Positions 37,287-47,819 of a stretch of 64,000 nucleotides of DNA are shown piece after piece. Position numbers and translations under genes: made by a program. This DNA comes from Planococcus lenghuensis (GTDB lineage: Bacteria; Bacillota; Bacilli; Bacillales_A; Planococcaceae). How positions within the stretch are numbered: the first letter of the stretch is position 1; every line of letters begins with the position of its first letter. The notes under the pieces are model-generated. The model worked only from the letters and a program-made list of their open reading frames with translations. It searched no databases and was not told the DNA's origin. The stretch covers positions 3,654,897 through 3,718,896 of the forward strand of contig NZ_CP019640.1 in assembly GCF_001999905.1 (NCBI RefSeq). The letters are read 5' to 3'.

Positions 37287-37994
37287 TTACTCCTGTTCAG
37301 GATTGCGGAGGTAATATCCGACACCGCGGCGCGTTACAATCCAGGCTGGATGGCTCGGATTATCTTCGATTTTCTCCCGAAGCCGGCGGATGGTCACATC
37401 CACTGTCCGGACATCACCGAAATAATCATATCCCCACACCGTCTGCAGCAGATGCTCGCGCGTCATTACCTGTCCTGTGTGTTTGCCCAGGTAATGCAGC
37501 AATTCGAATTCCCGGTGAGTCAATTCAATCGTCTCATCCCGCTTCAATACAAGATAAGCATCCGGCTGGATGATCAGTGAACCGATCGTAATGTCGTTCG
37601 TTGCCGGCGCTTCTTCTTCTGCTGGTACAGCGTCCTGCCGCCGCAGGTTCGCTTTCACCCGCGCAACCAATTCCCGGGTCGAGAACGGTTTTGTGACATA
37701 ATCATCGGCTCCGAGTTCCAGGCCGAGCACTTTATCGATTTCTGAATCCTTCGCTGTCAGCATGATGATCGGAAAATCGAATTTCTTCCGCACTTCCCGG
37801 CATACTTCCATGCCATCCCGGTTCGGCAGCATGATATCAAGCAGCATCAGATCCGGCACCACTTCTCCTGCGAGGCGGACTGCCTCATCGCCATCATATG
37901 CACATACCACATTAAAGCCTTCTTTTTTCAAATTGAACTGCAATATATCCGCAATCGGTTTCTCGTCATCCACTACTAAAATGGTTTTACTCAT
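37287..37994 (-). CDS. walR: Response regulator WalR
   Basis: A 235-residue OmpR-type regulator. The receiver domain has acidic DDE, phosphoacceptor Asp53 in MLLDIMLPN and Lys in [10 protein letters not shown]. The winged HTH has [16 protein letters not shown] and [13 protein letters not shown] at 37994 follows GGGGGAG at good spacing; a longer frame to 38060 is not supported. It is the first gene of the wal operon and controls autolysins and cell-wall turnover. The 298 bases upstream hold the promoter region and the asnB terminator. Confidence 0.97.
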   Translation of the reverse strand: MSKTILVVDDEKPIADILQFNLKKEGFNVVCAYDGDEAVRLAGEVVPDLMLLDIMLPNRDGMEVCREVRKKFDFPIIMLTAKDSEIDKVLGLELGADDYVTKPFSTRELVARVKANLRRQDAVPAEEEAPATNDITIGSLIIQPDAYLVLKRDETIELTHREFELLHYLGKHTGQVMTREHLLQTVWGYDYFGDVRTVDVTIRRLREKIEDNPSHPAWIVTRRGVGYYLRNPEQE

Positions 37995-38114
37995 TACGTT
38001 TCTCCCCCATCTTATTTGTGCTTGGCTCCATGGCTCTGCACAATTGACCGTCCCTTCCATTTTACCATTGTTCAGGAATTAACGCACTTTGCCCTTACCT
38101 TGCTGAAAACAGCG

Positions 38115-38138
38115 AAAAGACCGGCGGAAGCCGGTCTT
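38115..38138 (-). terminator. Intrinsic terminator of asnB
   Basis: On the minus strand AAGACCGGC pairs with GCCGGTCTT around a tetraloop, with a T run following. Confidence 0.75.
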
Positions 38139-38292
38139 CACATTCTAATTTCATTGAGACAGGCTTTCCCTCGCCTGTTCTCACACTTGAATTTTATTAA
38201 AAAAGATACTTTATTATTATACAACTTCCGTGATCCCCATGCAACTTCCGCGGGATATCAACCTTTCCGGTCCCCTGGCTGGCCGGCAGCAA

Positions 38293-40113
38293 TCAACCGA
38301 AATATCTCTTATGCCAGACAAGGAACATGAAAATCGTCCATATCTTCCTTCCGTTATTCGCTTTCTCTTCATAATGGTCCTGCAACAGTTCCAGTATTTT
38401 CTTCTGGTCAAAAAATTGAGCTGCAGCTTCACTGTTAAAAGCTTCATTAATCTGTGTGTAATATTTTTCTTCCCGGATCCAATGGCGGATCGGCACAGGA
38501 AATCCGATTTTCTTGCGGTTGGCCGATTCTTTTGGAAGAGCCCGTCCGGCTGCCAGGCGGAAAGCGTATTTCGTGTCGATGTCGTTAATCCGATAATGAG
38601 ACGGAACTTTCGCCGCTGCATTCATGACTTCCCGGTCCAGAAACGGAACGCGGAGTTCAATGGAATGCGCCATGCTCATTTTATCCGCTTTTAATAAAAT
38701 ATCATCCACGAGCCATAGATGAAGGTCCAAATGCTGCATTTTTGTAATATCGTCTTCCTGTTCAACTTGTTCATAATACGGACGGACGATTTCTTTCACG
38801 GATGGCCCTTTCTTGTAAGGCGCTTTCAGAAGTGAAGCAGCTTCCCGTTCCTGAAAGATTTTTGCCTGGCCGATAAACCAGTCCTCCACAGGACGTCCGC
38901 CTTTCACCATCAGATTTTTCCCCCGCACTTCCGGCAGCATTCGAGCAATGCTGCCAAGCGGTCTCCGGAAGAAGCCCGGCAATTGTTTATACTTTTTCAG
39001 CGCCGGCGTTGTGTCATATTCCGCGTAGCCGCCGAATAATTCATCCGCCCCTTCGCCTGACAATACGACGGTTACGTCTTTTCGTGCCAGTCCGGCAAGA
39101 AAATACAGCGGAACAATCGAAGGATTGGAATGCGGTTCATCCATCATATACTGGATTTCATCCAGCTTTTCAAAACAGGCATCCGCATCCAGCACTTCAT
39201 TGACGTTTTCGATTCCCAACTCATCGGACAGCGCTTTCGCATTATCGATTTCCGAGAAATTCCGGTCGCTGAATCCGACCGTAAACGTCTTATTCGGCCG
39301 GAGAACGGAGGCCACGTAGCTGGAATCGACGCCGCTGGACAGGAACGAACCGACTTTCACATCACTGATCCGGTGTGCTTCTACTGACTCCCGGACAACC
39401 TGATCGATCTCTTCCACCAATTCTTCCAACGGCTGTGTCTCCGGCTGGAACTTCGGAGACCAATAGCGCTGGATCGTCAGCTTGCCATTCTGATACGTCA
39501 TGGAATGAGCAGCCGGCAGCTTGAATACCCCTTTGAAGAAGGTCTCATTCAGCACTGGGAACTGGAATGTCAAATATGGTTTCAGTGCCTGTTCGTTCAA
39601 TTCTTTTATAAAATGAGGATGGGGCAAAAAGCTTTTGATTTCCGAACCGAATAACAATGTGCCATTCATCTCGGCATAGTAAAACGGCTTGATGCCGAAC
39701 ATGTCCCGTGCTGCAAACAGCTTCTTTTCTTTACGGTCCCAAATGACGAATGCGAACATTCCCCGCAATTTCTTCACGAGCTCTTCCCCGTACTCCTCAT
39801 AGCCATGAATAAGCACTTCACTGTCGGTATGTGTTGCGAATGTGTGGCCCTTTGCAATCAGTTCTTCCCGCAATTGCATGAAATTATAAATCTCGCCATT
39901 GAAGATCAGGACAGAGGACTCATCTTCGTTATAAAGCGGCTGATGGCCTGCTTCGAGATCAATGATACTCAGGCGCCGAAACCCGAGGGCCGCTTCATCT
40001 TCGATAAATGTCCCTGAAGAATCCGGTCCCCGGTGTATGATTCGATCCATCATCTGTTCCAAGACAGCTGGCGTGTTATCCGTTTTTCCGATAAAACCCG
40101 TAAATCCACACAA
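38293..40113 (-). CDS. asnB: Asparagine synthase (glutamine-hydrolysing)
   Basis: A 606-residue two-domain enzyme that makes asparagine from aspartate, glutamine and ATP. The N-terminal amidotransferase uses Cys2 as nucleophile (MCGFTGFIGK, then RGPDSSG and FNGEIYNF). The C-terminal synthetase has the PP-loop GSFLSSGVDSSYVA and VLSGEGADELFGGY. The length fits the AsnB/AsnO type. It sits between walR and purA, flanked by terminators on both sides, a place where most Bacillales have no asnB. Confidence 0.95.
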   Translation of the reverse strand: MCGFTGFIGKTDNTPAVLEQMMDRIIHRGPDSSGTFIEDEAALGFRRLSIIDLEAGHQPLYNEDESSVLIFNGEIYNFMQLREELIAKGHTFATHTDSEVLIHGYEEYGEELVKKLRGMFAFVIWDRKEKKLFAARDMFGIKPFYYAEMNGTLLFGSEIKSFLPHPHFIKELNEQALKPYLTFQFPVLNETFFKGVFKLPAAHSMTYQNGKLTIQRYWSPKFQPETQPLEELVEEIDQVVRESVEAHRISDVKVGSFLSSGVDSSYVASVLRPNKTFTVGFSDRNFSEIDNAKALSDELGIENVNEVLDADACFEKLDEIQYMMDEPHSNPSIVPLYFLAGLARKDVTVVLSGEGADELFGGYAEYDTTPALKKYKQLPGFFRRPLGSIARMLPEVRGKNLMVKGGRPVEDWFIGQAKIFQEREAASLLKAPYKKGPSVKEIVRPYYEQVEQEDDITKMQHLDLHLWLVDDILLKADKMSMAHSIELRVPFLDREVMNAAAKVPSHYRINDIDTKYAFRLAAGRALPKESANRKKIGFPVPIRHWIREEKYYTQINEAFNSEAAAQFFDQKKILELLQDHYEEKANNGRKIWTIFMFLVWHKRYFG

Positions 40114-40441
40114 TTCTAAAACCCCATTCGTTTATGTAATAAGCTTTTTCGCTTTAAAAATCTATTTTTGCAGTTCATAAGAAGTATACAATTCTCCCTC
40201 TATTTTTACCATTCTTACTTGAGCTGCATTTCAAGGAATTTTCTGATTGGCACTGCCCTACCCGCCTTGCCATTCTGACTCCGTTTGTTTTCGGCTGTAC
40301 GGCGGAATTCCCAAGAAAGAAAAGAAACTCATGCCACTTCACAGTATTTCTGCTGCGTGACATGAGTTTTTTCTTTTTGTCCAATAGTTCATTTGAACAT
40401 TTTATCTGCTTATCGGAACTGTCTGTAAAAGATGGGTGCTG
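40114..40441. other. Gap between purA and asnB
   Basis: It holds the purA terminator (40323-40372). A -10-like TATACT on the minus strand near 40190 may belong to asnB, without a clear -35 box. No riboswitch or T-box is recognisable. Confidence 0.4.
40323..40372 (-). terminator. Terminator of purA
   Basis: AAACTCATG and CATGAGTTT pair, with CAC/GTG inside and T-rich flanks on both strands. Confidence 0.75.
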
Positions 40442-41728
40442 TTACCGCCAGACACTGGTGACGATATTCGTCTGGCTGCGGTCCGGTCCAACGGAGAAGA
40501 TTGACAGCGGCACACCTGTCAGCTGGGCGATCCGCTCCAGGTAATGGCGCGCTGCAGCCGGCAGTTCATCCAAAGACTTGCACTCTGTAATATCTTCTTG
40601 CCAGCCTGGCATTTCCTCATAAACCGGCTCACATTCTGCAAGCAGCCGGAGATTGGCCGGATATTCTGTGATCAATTCCCCGTTATGCCGGTATGCTGTA
40701 CAGATCTTGACGGTGTCCAGTCCGCTCAGCACATCGATGGAATTGACGGTCAGATCCGTCAGACCGCTCACCCGTCGTGCATGACGGACAACGACGCTGT
40801 CAAACCAGCCAATCCGGCGTGGACGGCCGGTTGTCGTCCCGTACTCTTTTCCGACTTCCCGAATCCGGTCACCGGTCTCGTCGAACAGCTCGGTAGGGAA
40901 TGGACCATCTCCAACCCGGGATGTATACGCCTTACAGACACCGATGACATGGGAAATGGAAGTCGGGCCGACACCGGCCCCGATCGTAACACCGCCCGCC
41001 ACCGGGTTTGATGAAGTGACGAATGGATATGTGCCTTGGTCAATATCAAGCATTACTCCCTGTGCGCCTTCAAACAGCACACGACGGCCTTCGTCCAACG
41101 CATCATTCAGCACTTTTGAAGTATCCGTTACATATTTGGCGATTTCCTGGCCGTAACCATAGTATTCTTCCAGGATATCTTCGATTTTGAATCCTTCTGT
41201 TTCATACATGCGCTCAAACATCCGGTTCTTGTCGGCCAGGTTGTGCTGCAGTTTTTCTTCGAACACTTCGCGGTCAAGCAAGTCGGCAATACGGATGCCG
41301 ACACGGGCTGCTTTGTCCATATACGCAGGCCCGATTCCCTTCCCGGTCGTTCCGATTTTATTGGCACCGCGGCGTGTCTCTTCCGCTTCGTCCTGCTTGA
41401 TATGATACGGCAGGATAACATGCGCCCGGTTGGAGATGCGCAGGTTATCCGTCGGGACTCCGCGTTCATGGAGCCCTTTCAATTCTTTCACTAGCGCTTT
41501 CGGATCAATCACCATACCGTTGCCGATGACCGAAATTTTTTGCTGATAAAAAATACCGGATGGAATCAAATGCAGTTTATATGTTTCGCCCCCGAATTTA
41601 ATCGTATGTCCTGCGTTATTGCCGCCTTGGTAACGCGCAATGACTTCCGCATGCTCTGATAAAAAATCCGTGATTTTTCCTTTTCCTTCGTCTCCCCATT
41701 GCGTTCCCACTACTACAACCGATGTCAT
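40442..41728 (-). CDS. purA: Adenylosuccinate synthase
   Basis: A 428-residue GTP-dependent enzyme that joins IMP and aspartate in the first AMP-specific step of purine synthesis. It has [19 protein letters not shown] with the P-loop-like [17 protein letters not shown], and [13 protein letters not shown], all highly conserved. The gene is monocistronic with terminators on each side. It lies between dnaB and asnB on the minus strand. Confidence 0.98.
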   Translation of the reverse strand: MTSVVVVGTQWGDEGKGKITDFLSEHAEVIARYQGGNNAGHTIKFGGETYKLHLIPSGIFYQQKISVIGNGMVIDPKALVKELKGLHERGVPTDNLRISNRAHVILPYHIKQDEAEETRRGANKIGTTGKGIGPAYMDKAARVGIRIADLLDREVFEEKLQHNLADKNRMFERMYETEGFKIEDILEEYYGYGQEIAKYVTDTSKVLNDALDEGRRVLFEGAQGVMLDIDQGTYPFVTSSNPVAGGVTIGAGVGPTSISHVIGVCKAYTSRVGDGPFPTELFDETGDRIREVGKEYGTTTGRPRRIGWFDSVVVRHARRVSGLTDLTVNSIDVLSGLDTVKICTAYRHNGELITEYPANLRLLAECEPVYEEMPGWQEDITECKSLDELPAAARHYLERIAQLTGVPLSIFSVGPDRSQTNIVTSVWR

Positions 41729-41812
41729 TGAGGCACCTCCGTTAGGCTTCCGCCCTGTTTCAAACAGCTTAATTGTAGCAGTGCTTTCTGAATGTAGTCA
41801 ATGGTAAAAGTA

Positions 41813-41860
41813 AAAAAACACGAACTAATAATTGTCGTCAGACAAATATCGTTCGTGTTT
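41813..41860 (-). terminator. Terminator after dnaB
   Basis: On the minus strand AAACACGAAC pairs with GTTCGTGTTT, with T residues following. Confidence 0.8.
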
Positions 41861-41920
41861 CAGAAATATTACATTCGTAAGCAGATGCCCTTGGCTTCTG
41901 CAGCGCCAGCATTTTTTTAG

Positions 41921-43273
41921 TTAGGCAGGTGCTGATTCATGCTGTGCCCAGTCGATCGTGACAAACTTATTGTACTCTTTGACGAATGCGAGTTTGACCG
42001 TGCCGACCGGGCCGTTCCGCTGCTTGGCGATAATGATTTCAATCATGTTCTGATCTTCTGTTTCCTTGTCATAATAATCTTCCCGGTACAGGAAGGAAAC
42101 AATATCGGCATCCTGCTCGATCGATCCGGATTCCCGGAGATCGGACATCATTGGCCGTTTGTCCTGTCGCTGCTCTACGCCGCGGGACAGCTGGGACAAG
42201 GCGATTACCGGCACTTGCAGTTCCCGGGCGAGCCCTTTCAGGGAACGGGAGATTTCCGAGACCTCCTGCTGCCGGTTTTCGCCCGGCCGTCCATTCCCTT
42301 GGATCAGCTGCAGATAATCAATCAGAATCATGCCGAGTCCGTGTTCCTGTTTGAGCCGTCTGCATTTAGCCCGGATTTCATTGATCCGCACGCCTGGCGT
42401 ATCATCAATGAAAATTCCGGAATTCGACAGACTGCCCATCGCCATCGTCAGCTTTCGCCAGTCTTCATTCTGCAGCGCTCCAGTTCGAAGTATCTGTGCA
42501 TCGATATTGCCTTCTGCGCACAGCATACGCATGACAAGCTGCTCCGCACCCATCTCCAAGGAGAAAATCGCCACATTTTCATCCGTCTTGGTCGCCACGT
42601 TTTGCGCCACATTCAGTGCAAAAGCGGTTTTTCCGACAGAAGGCCGCGCTGCAACGATAATCAGGTCATTGCGCTGGAAACCGGCTGTGATGCGGTCAAG
42701 GTCACGGAAACCGGTCGGAATTCCGGTGACATCCCCTTTTCGTGTGTGGAGCATCTCAATATTGTCATACGTATTAACAAGCACATCTTTGATGTGTTTG
42801 AAGTCACCGGCATTTTTCCGGCTGGATACTTCCATCATCTTCTTTTCAGCTTCCGACAGGAGTGCTTCCACTTCATCTTCACGTGTGAATCCATCTTCCA
42901 CAATTGATGTGGCTGTTCGGATCAGGCGGCGAAGCAATGCTTTTTCTTCTACGATATTTGCATAATGCACTGCATTAGCAGCAGTCGGAACGGAGTTGGC
43001 GATTTCCGCCAGGTACGAAATACCGCCGACATCCTCCAGCTCCCGTTTGGCCGATAACTCTTCAGTGACTGTAACAACGTCAATCGCTTTCCCCCGGTCA
43101 TTCAGTGCAAGCATTGTGCTGAAGATCTTTTGATGGGCCAGCCGGTAAAAATCTTCCGGCATAACAATTTCAGCTACTGTGATCAATGCCTGCGGCTCCA
43201 GGAAAACTGCCCCGATGACCGATTGTTCCGCCTCGTAATTATGCGGCGGAACGCGATCGATGGCTTCGTTCAT
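41921..43273 (-). CDS. dnaB: Replicative DNA helicase (DnaB family; DnaC in B. subtilis naming)
   Basis: A 450-residue hexameric helicase of the replication fork. The N-terminal DnaB domain (PPHNYEAEQSVIGAVFLEP) interacts with primase, and the RecA-like domain has Walker A ARPSVGKTAFALN and Walker B MILIDYLQLI, followed by SQLSRGVEQR. The start at 43273 follows a purine-rich site. It lies 14 bases after rplI and should be co-transcribed with gdpP and rplI. Confidence 0.97.
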   Translation of the reverse strand: MNEAIDRVPPHNYEAEQSVIGAVFLEPQALITVAEIVMPEDFYRLAHQKIFSTMLALNDRGKAIDVVTVTEELSAKRELEDVGGISYLAEIANSVPTAANAVHYANIVEEKALLRRLIRTATSIVEDGFTREDEVEALLSEAEKKMMEVSSRKNAGDFKHIKDVLVNTYDNIEMLHTRKGDVTGIPTGFRDLDRITAGFQRNDLIIVAARPSVGKTAFALNVAQNVATKTDENVAIFSLEMGAEQLVMRMLCAEGNIDAQILRTGALQNEDWRKLTMAMGSLSNSGIFIDDTPGVRINEIRAKCRRLKQEHGLGMILIDYLQLIQGNGRPGENRQQEVSEISRSLKGLARELQVPVIALSQLSRGVEQRQDKRPMMSDLRESGSIEQDADIVSFLYREDYYDKETEDQNMIEIIIAKQRNGPVGTVKLAFVKEYNKFVTIDWAQHESAPA

Positions 43274-43287
43274 CCACTTTTTCCCCC

Positions 43288-43737
43288 TTATGCTTCTTCG
43301 GTAACGTGGACTTTGAGCGTTGCTGTCACTTCAGGGTGCAGCTTGACCGGAATGTTCGTGTAACCGAGTGCCCGGATGGCATCTCCGAGTTCCATTTTCC
43401 GCTTATCCAGCTTGATGCCGTGTGACCGCTCCAATTCCTTTGCGACTTGCTTTGTTGTGATAGAACCGAACAGCCGGCCGCCTTCACCTGATTTTGCTGT
43501 CAATTCAACGGTAAGGGCTTCAAGGCGATCTTTTAATGCCTCTGCTTCCTTCAGCTCATTGGCTGCTTCTTTTTGTTCTTTCTTTTTCTGGCCTTCAAGC
43601 TGACTGACGGCTGCCTGATTGGCTTCCACCGCCAGGTTATTTTTCAGGAGGTAATTATGGGCATAACCATCTGCCACATTTTTTACTTCTCCTTTTTTTC
43701 CTTTTCCTTTTACATCCTTCAGGAATATGACCTTCAT
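43288..43737 (-). CDS. rplI: 50S ribosomal protein L9
   Basis: A 149-residue protein with N-terminal [20 protein letters not shown] and [13 protein letters not shown], the L9 signature, then a long helix and the C-terminal domain. The start overlaps the gdpP stop (ATGA-type overlap), so translation of rplI may be coupled to the downstream half of gdpP. Confidence 0.98.
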   Translation of the reverse strand: MKVIFLKDVKGKGKKGEVKNVADGYAHNYLLKNNLAVEANQAAVSQLEGQKKKEQKEAANELKEAEALKDRLEALTVELTAKSGEGGRLFGSITTKQVAKELERSHGIKLDKRKMELGDAIRALGYTNIPVKLHPEVTATLKVHVTEEA

Positions 43738-45718
43738 TGTGTTGATCCTCCTTCAGTTTGGTTTGAGATTGCCTGTTTCAGCCGGGCAATTGCCTCTTCA
43801 ATCGTCACATTGGCAATCTGGACGGCTGCGTTTGTCAGGTGCCCTCCGCCTCCAAGTTCTTCCATGATTACCTGGACGTTAATATCGCCGAGTGAACGCG
43901 CGCTGATCCCGACACTGTTTTCACTTCTTTCTGCTATTACAAACGAGGCACCTACCCCTTTAAGCGTCAGCAGGATATCAGCCGTTTGCGCGATCAGTAC
44001 CGGATTGTACGTGCGGCCTGTTTCCCCCCGGGCAATGGCAATGCCGTCACCGAAGAATTCGACTGTCTGCACAATTTTCGCACGTTCCACATACGTATCG
44101 AGATCTTCTTTCAGCAGACGCTGGACCAGTACGGTATCAGCACCGTTCGCCCGCAGGTGGGAAGCCGCTTCAAATGTCCGCGCTCCCGTGCGGAGCGTAA
44201 AGCTTTTCGTATCAACTATGATTCCTGCAAGCATCGCTGTCGCTTCAAGCATTGACAGTTTTTCATGCTTCGGCTGATACTCCAGCAGCTCCGTCACCAG
44301 TTCAGAAGTTGATGAGGCATAAGGTTCCATATAAACAAGGAGTGTATTCGTGATGAATTCCTCCCCCCGGCGGTGATGGTCGATTACGACGACTTTCTCC
44401 ATCCGGTTCAAGAGCCGCTCGTCGATGACCATGGACGGTTTATGGGTGTCCACGACTACCAGCAGTGAATTTTCCGTTATTTCCTGAATCGCGTCATCTG
44501 ATGATATGAATTTATCGTACAGCGCAGGATCCCGCTCAATTTCATCCATGAGCCGCATGACACTGCGATCGTAATTATCAAAATCAATGACTACCCGGCC
44601 TGTAACACCATTCATGGCAGCCATTTTTGCGACGCCGACGGCTGAGCCGATGGCATCCATATCCGGCAGCTGATGGCCCATGATGAACACCTGATCGCTT
44701 TCCTGGATCAAATCACGGAGCGCATGTGAAATGACGCGCGCCCGCACCCGTGTCCTTTTTTCAACCGGGTTTGTTTTGCCTCCATAGAAGCGGACTTTTC
44801 CGCTCGGATGCTTGATGGCTACTTGGTCTCCGCCGCGTCCGAGAACAAGATCAAGGCCGGACTGGGCCAGTTCACCTAATTCCACAAGAGAGCCTGAGCC
44901 GGCTCCAACACCAATGGACAGTGTGAGCGCCAGGTTTTCTTTTGACGTCACCTCGCGGATATTGTCCAATATCGTGAATTTAGTCTGTTCAAGTTCTTTT
45001 AGAATGGACTCATTGAACACAGCCATGAAACGATCAGCAGAGACCCGTTTCACGAAAATCCCATGTTCCGCCCCCATTCATTGATCAGTGATGTCACCAG
45101 GCTGTTCAGCTTGCTGCGCATCTGATCATCCATTCCTTGAGCAAGTTCATCGTAATTGTCAATGAACAAAATACCGAGCACTGTCCGGTCTTCATAATAC
45201 AGTGTTTCGATTTCCACTTGTTCCGTAATATCGAATAAATAAAGCAGCCGGTCATTCACCTTGTAATGGACCCGATATTTCCGGCCATTTAAAGAGACGG
45301 ACATATCTGTCAGTCCTTCTGTTTTAACAAGTGTATGGAACTCGCCGGACAGTGAAAACAGCGAGGTGCCAAGCAAGGAATCCTGCTCCAGCTGCTCTGT
45401 GATATAGGGATTCGCCCATTCAATATTAAAATCTTCGTTAACAAGCATAATTCCAAGCGGCATTTCCAGAAGTGCTTCTTCCCCCACCTTTTTCATCCGG
45501 TAAGAAAGGGATTCAATCCGCTTTTCAGTCTCCCTGAAGTTTTTTTCTTCTGCATACCAGGCAGCGGAGAAAGCTGCAGCGAACAGTATGAGAAAAAAGA
45601 ACGCCAGCCATTCTGACCAGACTGACAGCAGCATGGCTGCAGCGATTCCGGTTAGGAACAATGCAAGAACCGGATACCTGAGGCTCCGTTTCTTTAAAAA
45701 GTCCGACATTCTTTTCAA
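43734..45718 (-). pseudogene. gdpP: c-di-AMP phosphodiesterase GdpP, split by a frameshift
   Basis: Two frames together make one GdpP. The first (45718-45050, 222 residues) has two membrane segments, a PAS domain and the start of the degenerate GGDEF domain, ending SLINEWGRNMGFS. The second (45077-43734, 447 residues) begins MGAEHGIFVKRVSADRF and carries the rest of GGDEF, the DHH domain (DMDAIGSA, VIDHHRR) and DHHA1 (GGGHLTNAA). They meet at a G5 tract at 45071-45075; with one more G, or a -1 slip, the sequence reads NEWGAEHGIF and the frame is restored. In intact form it hydrolyses c-di-AMP at the membrane. ATG 45077 could restart translation of a membrane-less DHH half. Sequencing error cannot be excluded. 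Confidence 0.88.
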
Positions 45719-45722
45719 CTCC

Positions 45723-46673
45723 TTATTTCCGGTCAGGCTTGTTCGCCTGCTCTACCCATCCCCGTACATTAAAGCCAAGATCGATAATCCCGACAATTAC
45801 TGTAAAACCGGCAAGCGGTAACGCAAGAACAGTTGCCAGGATTGCCGCCCATTTCGGCCATCCCTGCTGATAAATGTAGAAGTGGTAAAATGAAATTCCC
45901 TGCAGGAACAACAGAACCTGCAAGAGCACTGAAGCGTTCAGAAATGCCATGTATGTCATGGTTCCCAGCTCTGGGCTGAACAAATACGGTGCGAGCAGTA
46001 CGACTAAATAATACCATAAAATGCTTTTTGGCAATTTCATATTCCGGAATGGCGGAAATTTCGGCACAGGCACATCCAGCCGTCTTAAAAGCGGCAGATT
46101 CACCAGCAGAACGAGCCAATTAAGCAGGAAAACCGTCAGAATCAGCCAGAACGGCAAAAGAGCCTCAATGGTGAAAAGCCACTCCGCCAGCCGTTCATCA
46201 TACCCTTCCGGCAACCTGCCAAGTTCTTCCGCCTGTCTGCCGAATTCTTCACCGAGCGTTTTTGCCTGCACCAAGTACTGTTCAAATACGTTCACGCCTA
46301 AAAATAAAACAGCCGCCGCGTATTGTACAATAACACTCGCCAGCAGTACAAGCGCAGATGCCAGAAACAAAAACAATTTACTCTTTTTCTGGTGAATGGA
46401 CAAGCCGATGGCCAAGCCGAGCGGAACGTAAGCCAGTGCAAGCGGCAGTGCAGGCAGTCCGCCGATTATAAACGTTAACAGCGTCGCAGCTGCTGAAAAC
46501 AGCAATGATGCTCTTGTGCCATACTTCGCGCTGTACCAGGCGACAGGCAGCGCCAGAAATAGCATCGTTACCATATTCAGAACCGGTACATACACAGAAG
46601 CTGCTGCCAGCACAGTGAAAATTGCTGCCATCATTGCGCCTTGGGTCAGTTGTTTCGTTTTATTATTCGCCAT
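45723..46673 (-). CDS. YybS family (DUF2232) membrane protein
   Basis: A 316-residue protein with about eight membrane segments; GAMMAAIFTVLAAASVYVPV near the N-terminus and LPAWYSAKYG-like LPVAWYSAKYG fit DUF2232, which is related to ECF-type substrate subunits. It stands four bases before gdpP and after rpsR in the conserved order rpsF-ssb-rpsR-yybS-gdpP-rplI. Function is not known. Confidence 0.88.
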   Translation of the reverse strand: MANNKTKQLTQGAMMAAIFTVLAAASVYVPVLNMVTMLFLALPVAWYSAKYGTRASLLFSAAATLLTFIIGGLPALPLALAYVPLGLAIGLSIHQKKSKLFLFLASALVLLASVIVQYAAAVLFLGVNVFEQYLVQAKTLGEEFGRQAEELGRLPEGYDERLAEWLFTIEALLPFWLILTVFLLNWLVLLVNLPLLRRLDVPVPKFPPFRNMKLPKSILWYYLVVLLAPYLFSPELGTMTYMAFLNASVLLQVLLFLQGISFYHFYIYQQGWPKWAAILATVLALPLAGFTVIVGIIDLGFNVRGWVEQANKPDRK

Positions 46674-46871
46674 AATGCTGCGTCAGCAAACCCTCTTTCA
46701 ATTTTAAGTTCATCCGTGTAATTGTACCACGATTGCAGACACTGAACAAAAAAGCCGGCACGTAAACAGAACGGCTGTTCCACTGCATTTCCTGCTGCGC
46801 TCCGTTCTCTTTATGTTTGCTTTATGAGGCATTTTAGCCTTGTATTTTGTCAGCGTATGCCAAGTCAGGCC

Positions 46872-46904
46872 AAAAAAAAGAATCCCTGCTGCTGCAGAGA
46901 TTCC
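46872..46904 (-). terminator. Terminator after rpsR
   Basis: On the minus strand GAATCTCTGC pairs with GCAGGGATTC, followed by eight T residues. A second weaker stem (AGCCG/CGGCT with T6) lies at about 46749-46775. Confidence 0.82.
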
Positions 46905-46923
46905 TGTCTTAGTATGAAGCTGC

Positions 46924-47160
46924 TTATCTTTCTTCCGCAACGAATGGAAGAAGACCCATGATGCGTGCACGTTTAACTGCGACTGTCAGCTTGCGCTGCC
47001 ATTTCGCACTTGTTCCCGTTACACGGCGTGGCAAGATTTTGCCTCGCTCAGAGATAAACTTTCTCAGCAGATCAACATCTTTATAGTCGATATGCGTGAT
47101 ATTGTTAGAAGTAAAATAGCAAACCTTTTTCCGTTTGCGTCCCCCGCGGCGTGGTGCCAT
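46924..47160 (-). CDS. rpsR: 30S ribosomal protein S18
   Basis: A 78-residue protein starting [19 protein letters not shown] at 47160 follows AAGGAGG at good spacing; the longer frame to 47181 includes the ribosome site. It lies 51 bases after ssb exon 2 in the rpsF-ssb-rpsR operon and therefore downstream of the group II intron, so its transcript must pass through the intron. Confidence 0.98.
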   Translation of the reverse strand: MAPRRGGRKRKKVCYFTSNNITHIDYKDVDLLRKFISERGKILPRRVTGTSAKWQRKLTVAVKRARIMGLLPFVAEER

Positions 47161-47211
47161 AATCGATAACCTCCTTTTCAATTGTGATCAGTTCCGCTGC
47201 AGACACCGTTT

Positions 47212-47651
47212 TTAGAACGGCAGATCATCGTCCGATACTTCGATCGGTCCGCTGTTGCCAAACGGATCATCATCTACGCGTGTATAATTTCCTTGATTAC
47301 CTTGATTTCCTTGGCGTGAAGGTTGGTTCTGCTGATAGGATGGCTGGTTTTGCCCTCCATAGGCAGGGCTCTGTGAACGATCCTGATTCGCGCCTTTCGG
47401 TTCCAGGAACTGGACACTGTCGGCGACGACTTCAGTCACATATACGCGCTTACCTTCATTGTTTTCATAGCTCCGTGTCTGGATTCGGCCTTCGACGCCG
47501 GCAAGACTGCCTTTTTTAAGAAAGTTTGCCGTGTTTTCAGCTTGTTTGCGCCATGTCACACAGTTTATGAAATCCGCTTCCCGCTCTCCTTGTGCATTGG
47601 AGAACGTGCGATTCACTGCAAGTGTGAAGTTACAGGCTGCTACTCCATTGG
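47212..47651 (-). CDS. ssb: Single-stranded DNA-binding protein, exon 2 (ssb 3' part)
   Basis: Exon 2 starts with CC of a Pro codon completed by the last C of exon 1 and runs to the stop at 47212. It encodes [17 protein letters not shown] onwards: the rest of the OB fold, a Gln/Asn-rich linker ([14 protein letters not shown]) and the acidic tail DDDLPF that docks partner proteins. Joined to exon 1 the protein is 166 residues and reads [13 protein letters not shown] without a gap, as in other SSBs. Without splicing, the downstream GTG at 47616 could at best give a truncated protein missing the N-terminal strand, so SSB should depend on intron removal. Confidence 0.95.
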
Positions 47652-47700
47652 ATAGGAATAGGTAAACTTTTGAAGTAATCTCCAGCTTTTCCCCTCCTGA

Positions 47701-47734
47701 GTACCGTGCGTGCGATTTTCACCGCACACGGCAC
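47701..47734 (-). ncRNA. Group II intron domain V
   Basis: The 34-nt hairpin starts GTGCCGTGTGCGG, has a GAAA-type loop and ends GCACGGTAC. The usual A at position 2 of the catalytic AGC triad is T here, with its partner changed to A, so pairing is kept. Confidence 0.9.
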
Positions 47735-47819
47735 GCCATCGATTCTAATTAATCCTGTTTTATGGGATTCAATCCAAGGATTATCAATCCTTAGACGAGA
47801 TAGTGCCATACTATACGTC

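Noticed and set aside
41939..42907. Long plus-strand open frame opposite dnaB
   Set aside because: Antisense shadow of a highly conserved helicase gene.
46710..46970. Minus-strand frame upstream of yybS
   Set aside because: It covers the rpsR terminators and the 3' end of rpsR, and it lacks a ribosome site.
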